Below are positions 20,346 to 30,721 of a DNA stretch of 64,000 nucleotides, piece by piece; the stretch's first letter is position 1; the number at the start of each line of letters is the position of its first letter. Source of the DNA: Anthoceros angustus (Eukaryota; Streptophyta; Anthocerotopsida; Anthocerotales; Anthocerotaceae); assembly GCA_010909165.1 (NCBI GenBank), contig MU008154.1, forward strand, positions 981,478 to 1,045,477, given 5' to 3'. A program made the position numbers and the translations under genes. The notes below the pieces were generated by a model. It was given only the letters and a program-made list of their open reading frames with translations. It made no database searches and had not been told where the DNA came from.

Positions 20346-22773
20346 CAACCATATCCTAACAACAACTATATCCTAACAACAACAGGGACTGATCTATGCG
20401 GGCTTTTCTTTCTATGTACGATGAGTAAGAAGAACATGTATAGCGGGTGAGAGCAGAGCTTGATATTTGGACAGGCTGGAGCACGTGCAGTTTCCTGTTA
20501 TTTGGACAACGTGCAATTTCAGGAACTCAACGGTCCTTGAGTATAGGACCTTGTGGAGCACAAGCAAGGTCCTCTCGTAGAGTACGGGTATGATAGGCAT
20601 GCTGCTGGGCGAGAAGGCATGGCATAGGACAAGCACCCAGGTACGAAACCTCCCTTGAAAAGATTGGTCGAGGAAACCCAAAGGAGGTTCTCATCCTTGT
20701 ACTCTTTCATTGGGGGGTAGTTCCAAGGAGGTCCCTGTCCCAGTATTCTTCTGTTGGCGTTCATGGACGCCTTCTATTGGCTTCATTCATGGACGTTCTT
20801 AGTAGAGATATTACTGAAAATTCCGAGGTTCTTAGAGCAACGGCTGGAGTCCGCACAACAGGTTGCAGAGATGGTGTTGCCTGACATGCAGAAAGCAGAG
20901 GACTTGTCACAACGACTTTCCAGTGCCCACGTTCTTCCAGTGTCTAAGCTTAAAGCAAGCAGGTCTGACCAAGGGCACTGTCAAGGAGCAGCTCCATCGC
21001 ATACAAGACATGGTGGCTCGAACAGAGGGCACAGTCACTCTGATGGAGCAAAATGCAAGCCAAGGAGGCTTTGAGGGCACTATTGAGGCTCGCAGGAAGC
21101 TACGTTGAAGACACTGCAGTCCAAGATGGACGAGATGATGGGCTTGTCCAATGAATTGGGCTGAGATCTCCAGGCGTCCCTTACAAGACAGGTCGAAGCC
21201 GGGAGTAGCTTGTCCGTGCCACAAGCTCTAGAAACAGGGATCACCGACAGCGTTCCTCCAACAACCACTGTAACCAGAAGTTGTGAAATCAGTATCTACA
21301 TTCATCCGCAGGAGAGTGTGTTTGTTGCATCAGTTACCAGGATGCAGAGCCTGTTGTGACGTTATTGCCCAAGTAACCAAGCTCGTTTTAGGCATGAGAA
21401 TCGTTTCAAAGTCACATGTGAGAGCAGCAAAAGTTGGTCCCTTCCATCACCCAATGACTCGTAGGTGCCGTGTTTGCCAGGCTGAAGTCCTAGTCAAGCC
21501 AGTGCCAGCAGGCAAGGCATCGTGCAGCCATGGCTCCTGGGTCAGCAAAAGGCAGTATCAGGAAAAGAAAAGGATTCCAAGCGATTCGTCACGCTGCACT
21601 CCAGGCACCTGTGCTTTAATGCGAAGAAACCTGAAGGAGCAGCCACAGGAGAAGCTGCGTCAACATGTGACTCGAGCTACAAGTTGCTTCCAGACGCTTG
21701 GCAATGTTAGTATATCTCGCGCAACAGACCGAGACTACTGTGCGGGGACCGGGGTCCACACTTCCAGGTTCATCGCCGACAACTCGATGTTTCTTACTAA
21801 TATCCGGCAACATGTGTGCCCAATTATGTGGCCAAAGAGGGCCATTTCGCCCTTGCGTCTTCGTCAGCCTTGTGGTGAGGCCTCGGAGCGAGAGGGAAGG
21901 TGGTGGCGAAGCTTCCAGTCGCTGGGCCCTGCTGCTTCTTTGTCTCAATCAAGAGACCCTGTCCGTTGCCATAGCCAATCCCCTCCCCCCGGTGGGCGCA
22001 GGCGCACGCCGGGACTCGGCTACGTGCATACCAAGCATTCTACCCTCTTCTTCTGTTGTGTGTATCGGTCAAAGTAGGTCCGTTTCGTCGGGCGATACTG
22101 GCGGCCGCCGGGTTATCGCTAGCCGGCCGTCCGGCGGCGAAACCTCGCTTTGCCCTCCTCCATGTGAGCTCATTGCCGGCGTCACTTCCGATGCAGTCGA
22201 AGGGAGCCAGCTGCCGGACTTTGAGCTCAAGCCTGTTGCGAGTGCCGGCGCCGGCGCCGGCGCCGGATTCCCGATTGCTTCAGAATTCTGCATTCTGCTT
22301 CAGAATTCTTTCTTCCTTCCATCGAATTCCTTCTCCCTTTCATCCTTCCTTTGTCCGCCTGCTTTGAGGGGCTTGGGCCGAGGCTTCCTCTGCCGGATCC
22401 GTGCTGGAAGACTGTTATGGGCGTTGCGGTGGGCGGGAGCGGCGAGCGGTGGTGTCCAGGGCCGTGGTGAGTGCCGTACAACGACGCAGGGCGCGGGGAA
22501 TGGAGGCTTTGGTGGAGGGAGGTGAATGTGTGTAATGGATCCAAGAACGAGCCATTGTGTTGGAAGGAAGGAGCAGGACTGGGGTGTGCCTTGGGTTTGC
22601 TTCTAATTGTTCTTCAGATTCGGGTGTGGCCGATCACATTGAAATGGGGGAGGCGGTGGCGTTGTGGGCGTTGAGCTATTCTTAATGCACGGACAGAGGA
22701 AGGAAGCTCGCATTTTTGTGCACGGGTGGTTGAAGAAGGCTAGCAATCTGTGCAAGTGAATTCGGGGCAGATC
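20346..22773. other. Spacer with a possible coiled-coil gene relic
   Basis: 20760-21230 can be read, with two frame changes, as a Glu/Gln/Lys-rich helical segment (for example EQRLESAQQVAEMVLPDMQK, then GTVKEQLHRIQDMVART). It has no start or splice logic I can support and may be a decayed gene. 21280-22770 is GC-rich, with ORFs of biased composition that probably reflect promoter and leader sequence of the kinase downstream. Confidence 0.25.
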
Positions 22774-22960
22774 GGGTTGCGGGTTGTCGTGAGGCAGGCT
22801 TAGAAGGTTGTGGGTTGTAGTGAGGCAGGCTTAGAAGGTTGTGGGTTGTAGTGAGGCAGGCTTAGAAGGTTGTGGGTTGTAGTGAGGCAGGCTTAGAAGG
22901 TTGTGGGTTGTAGTGAAGCAGGCTTAGAAAGTTGTGGGCTGTAGCGAGGCAGGCTTAGAA
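22774..22960. repeat. 31-bp minisatellite, six copies, upstream of a kinase
   Basis: Units ggttgtgggttgtagtgagg with caggcttagaa repeat every 31 bp (gaggcaggct at 22791, then 22822, 22853, 22884, 22915, 22946). The array lies about 110 bp before the kinase start codon, so it probably sits in the 5' leader or core promoter. Confidence 0.9.
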
Positions 22961-23070
22961 GGATGGGCTGGGGCTTGTAGGAGGAGTAGAGTCCTGCTTG
23001 TAGTTTGGGCTAGAAGGAATTGGGGCGGAAGCAATTGCGGCGGAAGGTGGAGGTGCTATCGTGGAGGGTA

Positions 23071-24804
23071 ATGGATCTTACAGAATTGGTAATCCTCATC
23101 TGCGCTGCTGTAGCGGGGGTGATAATTCTGGTGGGCATATTCGTGTTGGTGAGGTACAGAAGGGCACGGTCTGGCATCAGTCCGCATGATGTTGTAGGTC
23201 GCAGAGCCAGAAGCTGGAGATTACAATTGGAGGAGGACTTCGCCGCTGCAGTGAGTGAAAAGGCCCGTAAGCTGGAGGCGGATGAGGTGCAGCTGACTGT
23301 AGTGAGTGAGGCAGCTTCGTCGGTGTCGACAAGCTCATTTCCATCGAGCCGAGTGGAGGAGCGGCAGCAGAACGTTGTGGCTGAACAGGAAGGGGAGGAG
23401 GCCGGATCCCCGATAGTTTACACTCGAGAGAGCTCCCTTTCATACTGGCAACATCATGCCACACTGCAAAGCGGTGCACCGGATGAGGCGGAGCGGGAGA
23501 GAGAGCCGGAGGAGGCTTCCAAGTACATGGATGCCATGACTGCATCCCTAACGGACATAGGTTCCAAGTCACCCAGTCCGAACCGGAGCATCTCACCCAT
23601 CCTCCCAGCAAGGTCCCCGCCACAGCGGCCCTTCCCAATCCAAATCCCCGGGGACGGGGATCCTGACGGTGCGAGGAACATTGCCAGAGGCAGTGGCAGT
23701 GGCAGTGGCAGGAGCAAGTCTGTGTGGAGGGCGAAGTTGGTGGACATATTCAAAAGCCCCTCCCACGCCAAGTCCATCGATAGGGACCAGTCCTTCAGCA
23801 CCAGCAAGGGGGGCTCATCCTTCTCCTCCGCCCACGACCACGAGCACGACTCGGAGCAGGGGGAAACCAGGGTGTTCACCATCAAGGAGCTGAGCAAGGC
23901 CACCAACGGGTTCGACAAGAGGAACGAGATCGGAGTGGGCGGGTTCGGGAAGGTGTACAAGGGCTTCATCCAGAACAAGTACATCGCCATCAAGAAGATC
24001 TCAGCCAACTCGCACCAGGGCGTGAAGGAGTTCGTGTCGGAAGTGAGCATAACTGGACGGATGAGCGGGCTGCGGCATCCCAACCTGGTTCCACTACTGG
24101 GCTGGTGCCAGGAGAAGGGCGAGCTCCTCCTGGTGTACTCCTACTTCCCGGCCGGGAGCCTGGACCGGATCCTGCACTCCCGGATCCCGCCCTCCCCGCG
24201 CAACCCCAACCCGCTGGCCTTCGAGCAGCGGTACAAGATCATCTCGGGCGTGGCGTCTGCCCTGGCCTTCCTCCACTCCGGCTGGCTGCACTGCGTCATC
24301 CACCGCGACGTCAAGACCTCCAACATCCTCATCGACCAGGACGACAAGGCGGTGTTGGGCGATTTCGGGCTGGCCCGGCAGCACAACTTCGGGCAGCTCC
24401 CGCAGACCACCCGGCCGGCGGGCACCCCGGGATACCTGGCCCCCGAGGTGGCCACTTCCTCCGACAAGCACATGACGGACAAGCTCGACGTCTACAGCTT
24501 CGGTGCTGTGGTGTTGGAGATAGCCTGCGGCCGCCGACCTGTGGACTACCAGTTGGACAACCCTCTGCTCACCGATTGGGTGTGGGGCCTCCACGAGCAG
24601 AACCGCCTCGTGGAGGCCTCGGATCCTCGCCTCGCCGGCGAGTTCCCCCGCCACCTCATGCTCCTCGTGCTCCACCTCGGCCTCCTCTGCTCCCACCTCG
24701 ACCCCAAGCTCCGCCCCAAGATGGTCGACGTCGTCCGCTACCTCTCCGGCCACATGCGTCCGCCTCCCCTTCCCGCCAAGCGCCCTGTCCTCTGCTTCAC
24801 CTGA
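23071..24804 (+). CDS. Membrane-anchored receptor-like protein kinase without ectodomain
   Basis: A single exon of 577 residues starting at the ATG at 23071. Residues 6-28 are one hydrophobic helix followed by RYRRAR, so the chain is anchored near its N-terminus with almost nothing outside. Residues 40-260 are Ser/Pro/Glu-rich and low in complexity. The kinase domain covers about 266-555: Gly loop GVGGFGKVYKG (about 288-298), Lys308 in AIKKI, HRDVKTSN (catalytic Asp413), DFG at 431-433 and APE at 457-459, so it should be active. VFTIKELSKATNGF and PLLGWCQEKGELLLVY place it near L-type lectin receptor kinases, but no lectin domain is present. GC content in the kinase half is much higher than in the paralogue downstream. 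It may act as a co-receptor or signalling relay at the plasma membrane; its partner is unknown. Confidence 0.88.
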   Translation: MDLTELVILICAAVAGVIILVGIFVLVRYRRARSGISPHDVVGRRARSWRLQLEEDFAAAVSEKARKLEADEVQLTVVSEAASSVSTSSFPSSRVEERQQNVVAEQEGEEAGSPIVYTRESSLSYWQHHATLQSGAPDEAEREREPEEASKYMDAMTASLTDIGSKSPSPNRSISPILPARSPPQRPFPIQIPGDGDPDGARNIARGSGSGSGRSKSVWRAKLVDIFKSPSHAKSIDRDQSFSTSKGGSSFSSAHDHEHDSEQGETRVFTIKELSKATNGFDKRNEIGVGGFGKVYKGFIQNKYIAIKKISANSHQGVKEFVSEVSITGRMSGLRHPNLVPLLGWCQEKGELLLVYSYFPAGSLDRILHSRIPPSPRNPNPLAFEQRYKIISGVASALAFLHSGWLHCVIHRDVKTSNILIDQDDKAVLGDFGLARQHNFGQLPQTTRPAGTPGYLAPEVATSSDKHMTDKLDVYSFGAVVLEIACGRRPVDYQLDNPLLTDWVWGLHEQNRLVEASDPRLAGEFPRHLMLLVLHLGLLCSHLDPKLRPKMVDVVRYLSGHMRPPPLPAKRPVLCFT

Positions 24805-24839
24805 CAGACTGCAAGTCTTCCTTCGCTTCCCTGCTTTCC

Positions 24840-24957
24840 TCACCTCCCCTTCCTTCCTTCCTTCCTTCCTTTCTGTTGCCTCCCTCCCTTCCTTCCTTCC
24901 TTCCTTGCTTCCTTCCTTCCTTCCTTCCTTCCTTCCTTCCTTCCTTCCTTCCCTTCC
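24840..24957. repeat. TTCC microsatellite in the kinase 3' region
   Basis: Interrupted (ccttcc)n runs at about 24846-24871 and 24886-24956, beginning about 40 bp after the stop codon. They are pure pyrimidine on this strand. Confidence 0.9.
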
Positions 24958-25245
24958 TTGTTGCTTGCTCCACCTCCTTCTCAACCATTGGTTTCGGAAG
25001 TGCGAATCATGGTACCTTCCTTCGCTTCCTTGTTGCTTGCTCCACCTCCTTCTCAATCATTGTTGGAGGTGCGCATCATGCTAGCTCGAAGCTTGCTACG
25101 TCTGGTATGTAGGAATGTCGTGAGCGTGCCATGTTATGATGATCATGATTAGATGGCCCTGCTGGGGTTTGGGATGTAGGCATGTCGTGAGCGTGTCATG
25201 TTCTGATGATCATGATGAGATGGCCCTGCTGGAACACATCCCTAG
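24957..25245. repeat. Two short direct repeats
   Basis: ttgttgcttgctccacctcc with its flank occurs at about 24958 and 25030 (offset near 72). tgtcgtgagcgtg with gatgatcatgat-agatggccctgctgg occurs at 25116 and 25183 (offset 67). Confidence 0.8.
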
Positions 25246-26747
25246 GATATCTATTTACAAATTGATCAAAAGTGATCGGTTTGGCTCCTCGGCACACGAA
25301 ATCGTTGATTAACGGCGTGTAACCGAAAAAGATGTTTGTGCAAAGTTGTAGAAGTTTTTCCTCCATGATTCTGGGAGGACGCATACAGTAGGCTGGCTTG
25401 CGATTGTCGATTTCGAGGAGCGTGCTGGTTTCCTTGGTGCAAGATTCACCTGGCGTTATGCATGCAAAAGCCAGTGCTTGGAGCGTGGAACCTGGTCACT
25501 GTCCAAACCGACATCTCACCTACCCGTACCCGTGCGATCAAAACATATACCTGTGGATGCATGCTGTGTATTGCTATAGTGCACAGTGGTGCTGCAGTGA
25601 AAGAAGACAGGGAAGAGCCTGGGCTGGCAGTTGGGCGACGGACAAGGAAGAGCCTGGGCTGGCAGCAGGAAGGCGGACAGGGAAGAGCCTGGGCTGGCAG
25701 CAGGAAGGCGGACAAGGAGGAGCCTGGGCTGGGGCTGGGGCTGGGGCTTCAAAAGTGGTGGCATGGCAGTGGCAGCATGCAAGTGCAAATGCATGCGCAA
25801 TGCCGGTGGCTCCAGGCCTGTCCGAACAAGACGAGCATTTCGACTGTGCGCAACAGTGTCGGAAGCATAAACAAGGCAGGCAAGCAGAAAGGCTCGTGGC
25901 AAGTGGACCCCCGTTCTGACGGGACGGTGGATCCCTGGACCGCCTCCCTGCCTCCGCCTCTGCCACTGCCAGGTTCCTGCATCAGTCCAAACAATGTGAT
26001 CAGGTTCACCTTCCTCGACGGCGAGCAACCCGTTCGTGATTGTGAGTAGATATGATTTTTTTTTTTCTCGGTGGGAGACGGTTGCGAGGGTAGCATTATT
26101 GGGTGGAAGTACCTACTTCCGGGCTGTACCCAACACCCAACCGCGGGTAGATATGTGGGTTGCGACCAGATTTGTCTTTCACCTTGCAGATGAGAAATGC
26201 GTGCCGTGAAACGGAGCCTCTCTCTCCCCTCCAAGACCAGACTTTTTCCCTCTTCCTTCCGCCTTCCCCGGCCTTCCCCGGCATCGTCGGCCGCTTATGT
26301 TGGGTCCAAGGAGACGGCGCGGCTGCCGGCCCCCTTTTGTGTGCGCGGGGTCGGATATCGGATAGGGATTTGGGAAGAGGCTGCTGGGAGGGCGTCGAAT
26401 GGGGTAGTTGAGAATTGGCAGGAAGTTGTTGGATTCGGGATTCTCGCAGGGCAGGAACGGAATTGCCCACCGCCGAATACAATTTTGTTGAATTCGGTGG
26501 CTTTGGATTTGGATTTGCGGATGTGCGGTTTGGAACGTTGCTGCTGCACCTGGAGCACGTTGCTGTTACACTTGAAGCTGCCTGGCTATGTGAACATGTT
26601 GCTGCGAATGGTCTGAAGGAATCCTTGAATTGGAGGGCGCATAGTCGATTTGCAAAGGCTGACGGTGAAGGAGCTGCAGAAATCCTGCTCTTTAAGCGCT
26701 TCGATTCCGGAATTCGATGTGGATTAGAGCATAGAGAGTTGTACCAC
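25246..26747. other. Spacer and 5' leader of the second kinase
   Basis: No supported gene. A 35-bp tandem repeat (ggaagagcctgggctggcag plus 15 bases) starts at 25611, 25646, 25681 and 25716. A minus-strand frame at 25196-25384 looks protein-like but I do not recognise it. Confidence 0.45.
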
Positions 26748-28640
26748 ATGGCAGCAGCGGAAGGCACAGGGCTGTTGGAGGGCAGCACATTCTGTTCTCA
26801 CCATACTCCGACCACCTCCTCCTCCAGTTCCAATGAAACTTCCAACAACACCGGCCTGCAGTTCAGCAGTAACACACAGCAGTGCAATATATGTGGGACT
26901 CCCGTCTCTGTGAGTGCTCGTCTCTTCTTTGTTTCTGACAAAAAAACCCATAGTTTGTATCCACAGTAGTTGGAATGGATACGGGGAGCTTGAGATTTCT
27001 GGGAGGTGTAGGGTCCGGAATTCAATGTACTGTAGACTGCGAGTTCCCTGTACAGTAGTAGAATTGAGTTTCTAGTGTTGGAGTGCACTGGGATTCAGTC
27101 TCAAGTCTGAGCTTACACGCCCCTTTTTCCTTGTGAAGGGGAGGAAGGCCGGTTGGAGTAGTTCCTCGTCTCTCACGAATGATGTGATCCCGGTAGAGTC
27201 CATCACACTTCAAGAGTGACGTTGCTAGATTGGCAGAGGTGTGCACAAATGTTTTTTGCTCTCAAGACCTGCTCTGAAATGTTTGCCTGATCTGGTTGCT
27301 CAGAAGCGTGGAAACAGGAGAAAGAGCACTGGCAACGATTACGGTACGTTCTTCACCTTGTTCTTGCAGCTCAGAAGGTTGTGAAAATCTCCACAACCTT
27401 CCGTAAATCGTACCATGGTCCTTTTTGTCTTTTTGTGTGTGAAGATGCTAGTCAAGGCAGCTGGCTCCAAAGACTGGCCCAGGCATGGAACTGCGGGTGC
27501 TGCACGAACGATGTAGCTTATTCTTCACCTCAGGTTGCATCCAGGTTGAATGAAGCTCGAATGTTCAGCTTTAAGGAGCTCAGTCGAGCAACTAATGCTT
27601 TTGCTCAGAAGAATCAACTAGGTGAAGGTGGGTTTGGGCATGTCTACAAGGGCGTCCTGCCCGATGGTGTGCACATTGCTGCCAAGAAGATGGCTGCAAA
27701 CTCGTCACAGGGACTGAGGGAGTTCGTGTCTGAACTCAGAACAGTGGGCAGGATTGGCAGACTACAGCATAAGCATCTGGTGCCCCTCTTGGGCTGGTGC
27801 CAGCACAACGGACAGATGATTCTAGTCTACGAATATATGCCAGGAGGGAGCCTGGACAAAGTTCTACATATAAGAAAGCAAGCAGTCGAGGATACCGGAG
27901 CAGCAAATCCTCTTACATGGGCACAACGTCTCAGCATCCTGAAAGGAGTGGCCTCTGCTCTCGCTTTTCTTCACCAAGGCTGGCTCCACGGCGTGGTGCA
28001 CCGAGATGTGAAGAGTAGCAACATCCTATTGGACAAGGACATGACAGCGAAGCTAGGAGACTTCGGGCTTGCTCAACAGTTCAATCACGGAAAGGTGGCA
28101 CTGGCCGCACCCCATGCAGGCACTAAGGGCTACCTTCCGCCCGAAGCATTGAGCTCCGCAGGCATTATCTGCGACAAACTGGACGTCTACAGCTTTGGGG
28201 CACTTGCGTTGGAGGTGGCCTGTGGCAGACCTCCTGTGGATGTCAGCCTGCCCGCAGATCAAGTAGTTCTTTTGGAGTGGGTGTGGAAATTGAAGGAGGC
28301 ACACCAGCTGAAGGATGCCATTGACAGAAGACTCGGAGGAGACTTTGATGAAGGGGAAATGACACGGGTTATAACTGTAGGCCTCCTCTGCATGCATCTG
28401 GCTCCGCAACAGCGACCATCCATGGTTCAGGTGGAAGCCATGCTGGCCGGCAAAATGGTTCTTCCAACCTTGCCGAAATCCAGACCTCGAATGTCTTTCA
28501 TCTCTGGCTTCTCAAACCTGGAGACCGGCGTAGTGGCTGGTTTCGCATTCCCACTACCTCCTCCCCCGATCTGCAGAATAGAACCAGGTATGGATCAATC
28601 CAAAGGTGTTGGTCTACCTCCATTAGCAGAGCATTCTTGA
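26748..28640 (+). CDS. Receptor-like cytoplasmic kinase, paralogue of the preceding kinase
   Basis: The kinase-bearing exon has no convincing Met at its start. I propose three exons: 26748-26909, 27304-27343 and 27445-28640, joined in phases 0 and 1, for 465 residues. The first exon begins MAAAEGTGLLEG, is Ser/Thr-rich and ends with CNICGTPVS. The second is basic (KRGNRRKSTG). The third brings a C-G-C-C cluster and then MFSFKELSRATNAF. Kinase motifs are complete: Gly loop GEGGFGHVYKG from 127, Lys148, HRD at 253-255, DFG at 273-275, with PPE in place of APE. No membrane helix or signal peptide is visible, so it should be cytosolic or held by acylation or a partner. PLLGWCQ, DKLDVYSFGA and the ACGRPPVD segment tie it to the upstream kinase. 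The N-terminal exons are inference from splice sites; the kinase domain is certain. Confidence 0.8.
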
Positions 28641-29304
28641 TCGAACTGAAAACCTGCTGTGCATATTGATACGGGAGTTACTGGAGCCATGATTTCTGAA
28701 GGAGTGTTGTACAGATGATTGTGAAAAATCAGTGGCCACAGTGCTGTCAAGAGTAGCCAAGTTTTAACAATATGGTCACTGCTATGTAGTACTTCAGGAC
28801 TCTTCAGTCGCATGTGAGGGTCTGGACTCTGGATCAGGCCTGCTCTGTAACTCACTGCACCACCTTCGTGCGCACAGCCTGTCCATGTTCTGCCCACCTG
28901 TACTGTTCTGGCACCCGTCAGTTGTCCCTGATAGAGAGTTGAGACCTTTCTCAGATTCCACCAAACGGGCCAGAGTTTTGGAGGCATTCAACTGACGGTA
29001 CACGACTGCCGAGCTCGGTCAGGGAAAGGGAAAGAAGGCCAGTGAAAGTCTTCATTTCAAATCATGTATGTATGTACTCCACTACTCGTGGAAAACATTA
29101 AGCACAAGCAATAGTACTGTACGTAGCCAAGATCACTAATCCATTCTGCCTACATACCCCTGCCTGCTCACCAAACCCCCTGGAACAGTCCTCTGCATAT
29201 CTTTGCCCTGCCAATCTCAAGGGGTACCTGGCCTTGGATTGCGTGAAGACAAGTCATTTACGCAGAGCTGTACCACATCACTGCAGCCCCTACCCTGCCA
29301 GCTC
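28641..29304. other. Between convergent kinase and membrane-protein genes
   Basis: Probably the 3' UTRs of the plus-strand kinase and the minus-strand gene that follows. No other coding sequence is evident. Confidence 0.5.
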
Positions 29305-30361
29305 TTAGGCCTGATCGGCACTGGACGGTGAGGCAGTGGAAGGTGCACCTACGGTGGCATCCGACTGGCGATGTAGCTGAGAAGCAAACCTGGGATAAGC
29401 TACTCTTCTCCCCTCTACTTGCAGGGTGATATTAGATATTGCTGAATGCGAGGCTGCTTCAGTCACGTAGTACGTGGAGGCAGCCAGTTGCGCAATCCCG
29501 GGAAGAGCACCTCCTGCAAGCAAAGCATTTCACTGTTGTGTCAGAACTGAAGACAAAGAAACACTCTCTGCCCCCAGTCCGTCACATGAGGCAGTGCCTG
29601 CAACCACGTCCAGGCAGAATAGAAGCCAGTCCACGTCGCAAACTTCCAGCACTCTTGGTCGGAGAAATGCTTACCAGCCAGACCCGCACATCCCACGGAA
29701 AACAGTAGCACGGGAGGAAGCTGCACAGAGCAAGGACACAGGTCTCACTGCCTTGGCCAGACCAGCTCCAAGCCAGAGAGTAAGTGCTCTCTCCACCCAC
29801 AAACCCGGCTGGAATAAGTTCTCAAGTTCTTACCCCTGCAAGAAATTGAGTCCTCATCGGCCCCTTCACCCACTTCGAGACGTGAGGCAAGACTGTAAAC
29901 AACCACAGGTCAGCGAACGTCTCAAATCAAAAAGCTGCTTCAACTATTACACCGAAAAGAAAAGAAAAGGAAAGAAAAGCTCAGACGTACACATATTGAA
30001 GCCATAAAACGCGCCAAGACCTCCGCCTGCCGCAGCACCAACCTGCAAATCACACTCAAGCACGGTGAGTACTAAAACTTGAAAACAAGCCAGTCACACA
30101 TCAGTAAATCAAAGAGCTACGGGAAGCTCACCATCGCAAAACATTCTCGCATAATCGGAGGAATCGTCCAAGCACTAGCCTCCTGCGTAAGACCCGAGAA
30201 CACCCATTTTAGAACTTCGGTTGGCATGGATGCTTCTTGAAATGTGGAGCAATTCTTGCAAGAGTGGAAATTACCAGATCCTTGGAAAGAGGTGCAGAAC
30301 ATCGCGGGCAGCGCAAGCCCAAGGGCTTGCCTCCATCATTCCCGTCTTCACCAGAAGCCAT
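29305..30361 (-). CDS. Small plant membrane protein of unknown function, six exons
   Basis: Assembled from splice sites of matching phase on the minus strand: 30361-30275, 30182-30132, 30042-29991, 29892-29834, 29720-29675 and 29513-29305, giving 167 residues. It starts MASGEDGNDGGKPLGLRCPRCSAPL, so it has a CPxC pair near the N-terminus. A conserved-looking segment EASAWTIPPIMRECFAM follows, then the glycine-rich helix VGAAAGGGLGAFYGF, LPHVSKWVKGPMRTQF, and a second hydrophobic stretch PPVLLFSVGCAGLAGGALPG. The tail is Ser/Ala-rich. I see two likely membrane helices with GxxxG-like packing. The regular phasing of five introns and the protein-like joins argue strongly that it is real. I recall similar unnamed plant proteins but no assigned function. 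Its start is 361 bp from that of the cyclophilin-like gene, divergently oriented. Confidence 0.72.
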
Positions 30362-30721
30362 GTCCCAATCAGCAGCAGCAGCCGCCGCCAGCTCCCAAGC
30401 CCTAGCAAGAAGAGAAATTGCTGGAATGCGGTTTCAAACTCCTCTCCGCGCAGCCAGAGGTTTCACGAAATTTTGGTCTGAATTTAACTACCAGTTCGTC
30501 GCTAAATGGCGAGCATTGCCTTGCCGCTGCAACGTGGAAACGTTTCACCCTTCGACGTGGGCTGACCCCCCTGTTCCCCTGTCCTCCAAGCGCCGGTTTA
30601 AAGCTTCCCTGGGGAAATACGTTTTCACTTTTGAGGACTCCGACTTTTATCCTTCCACAGTGGCTCAATCCTTCGTACTGCGAGAATTCTGAATCCTAAA
30701 TCCTGAATCGTGGAGGCAGGG
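30362..30721. promoter_or_regulatory. Bidirectional promoter region
   Basis: A 360-bp gap between two divergent start codons (30361 minus, 30722 plus) must hold both promoters and both leaders. I see no clear TATA box. Sharing of control is inferred from the distance only. Confidence 0.5.

Noticed and set aside
21283-22525. Overlapping frames of 264 and 275 codons
   Set aside because: They lie in a GC-rich probable promoter or leader area, differ between frames and show no domain.
24094-25056. 320-codon minus-strand and 335-codon plus-strand frames
   Set aside because: They are out-of-frame readings of the GC-rich kinase exon and of the TTCC microsatellite (KEGRKEGR strings).
30117-30302. 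Minus-strand frame reading MFCTSFQGSGNFHSCKNCSTFQ
   Set aside because: It runs through the first intron of the six-exon gene. Joining it to the CPRC exon would need a 21-base intron or a frameshift, while the 92-base intron model keeps phase.
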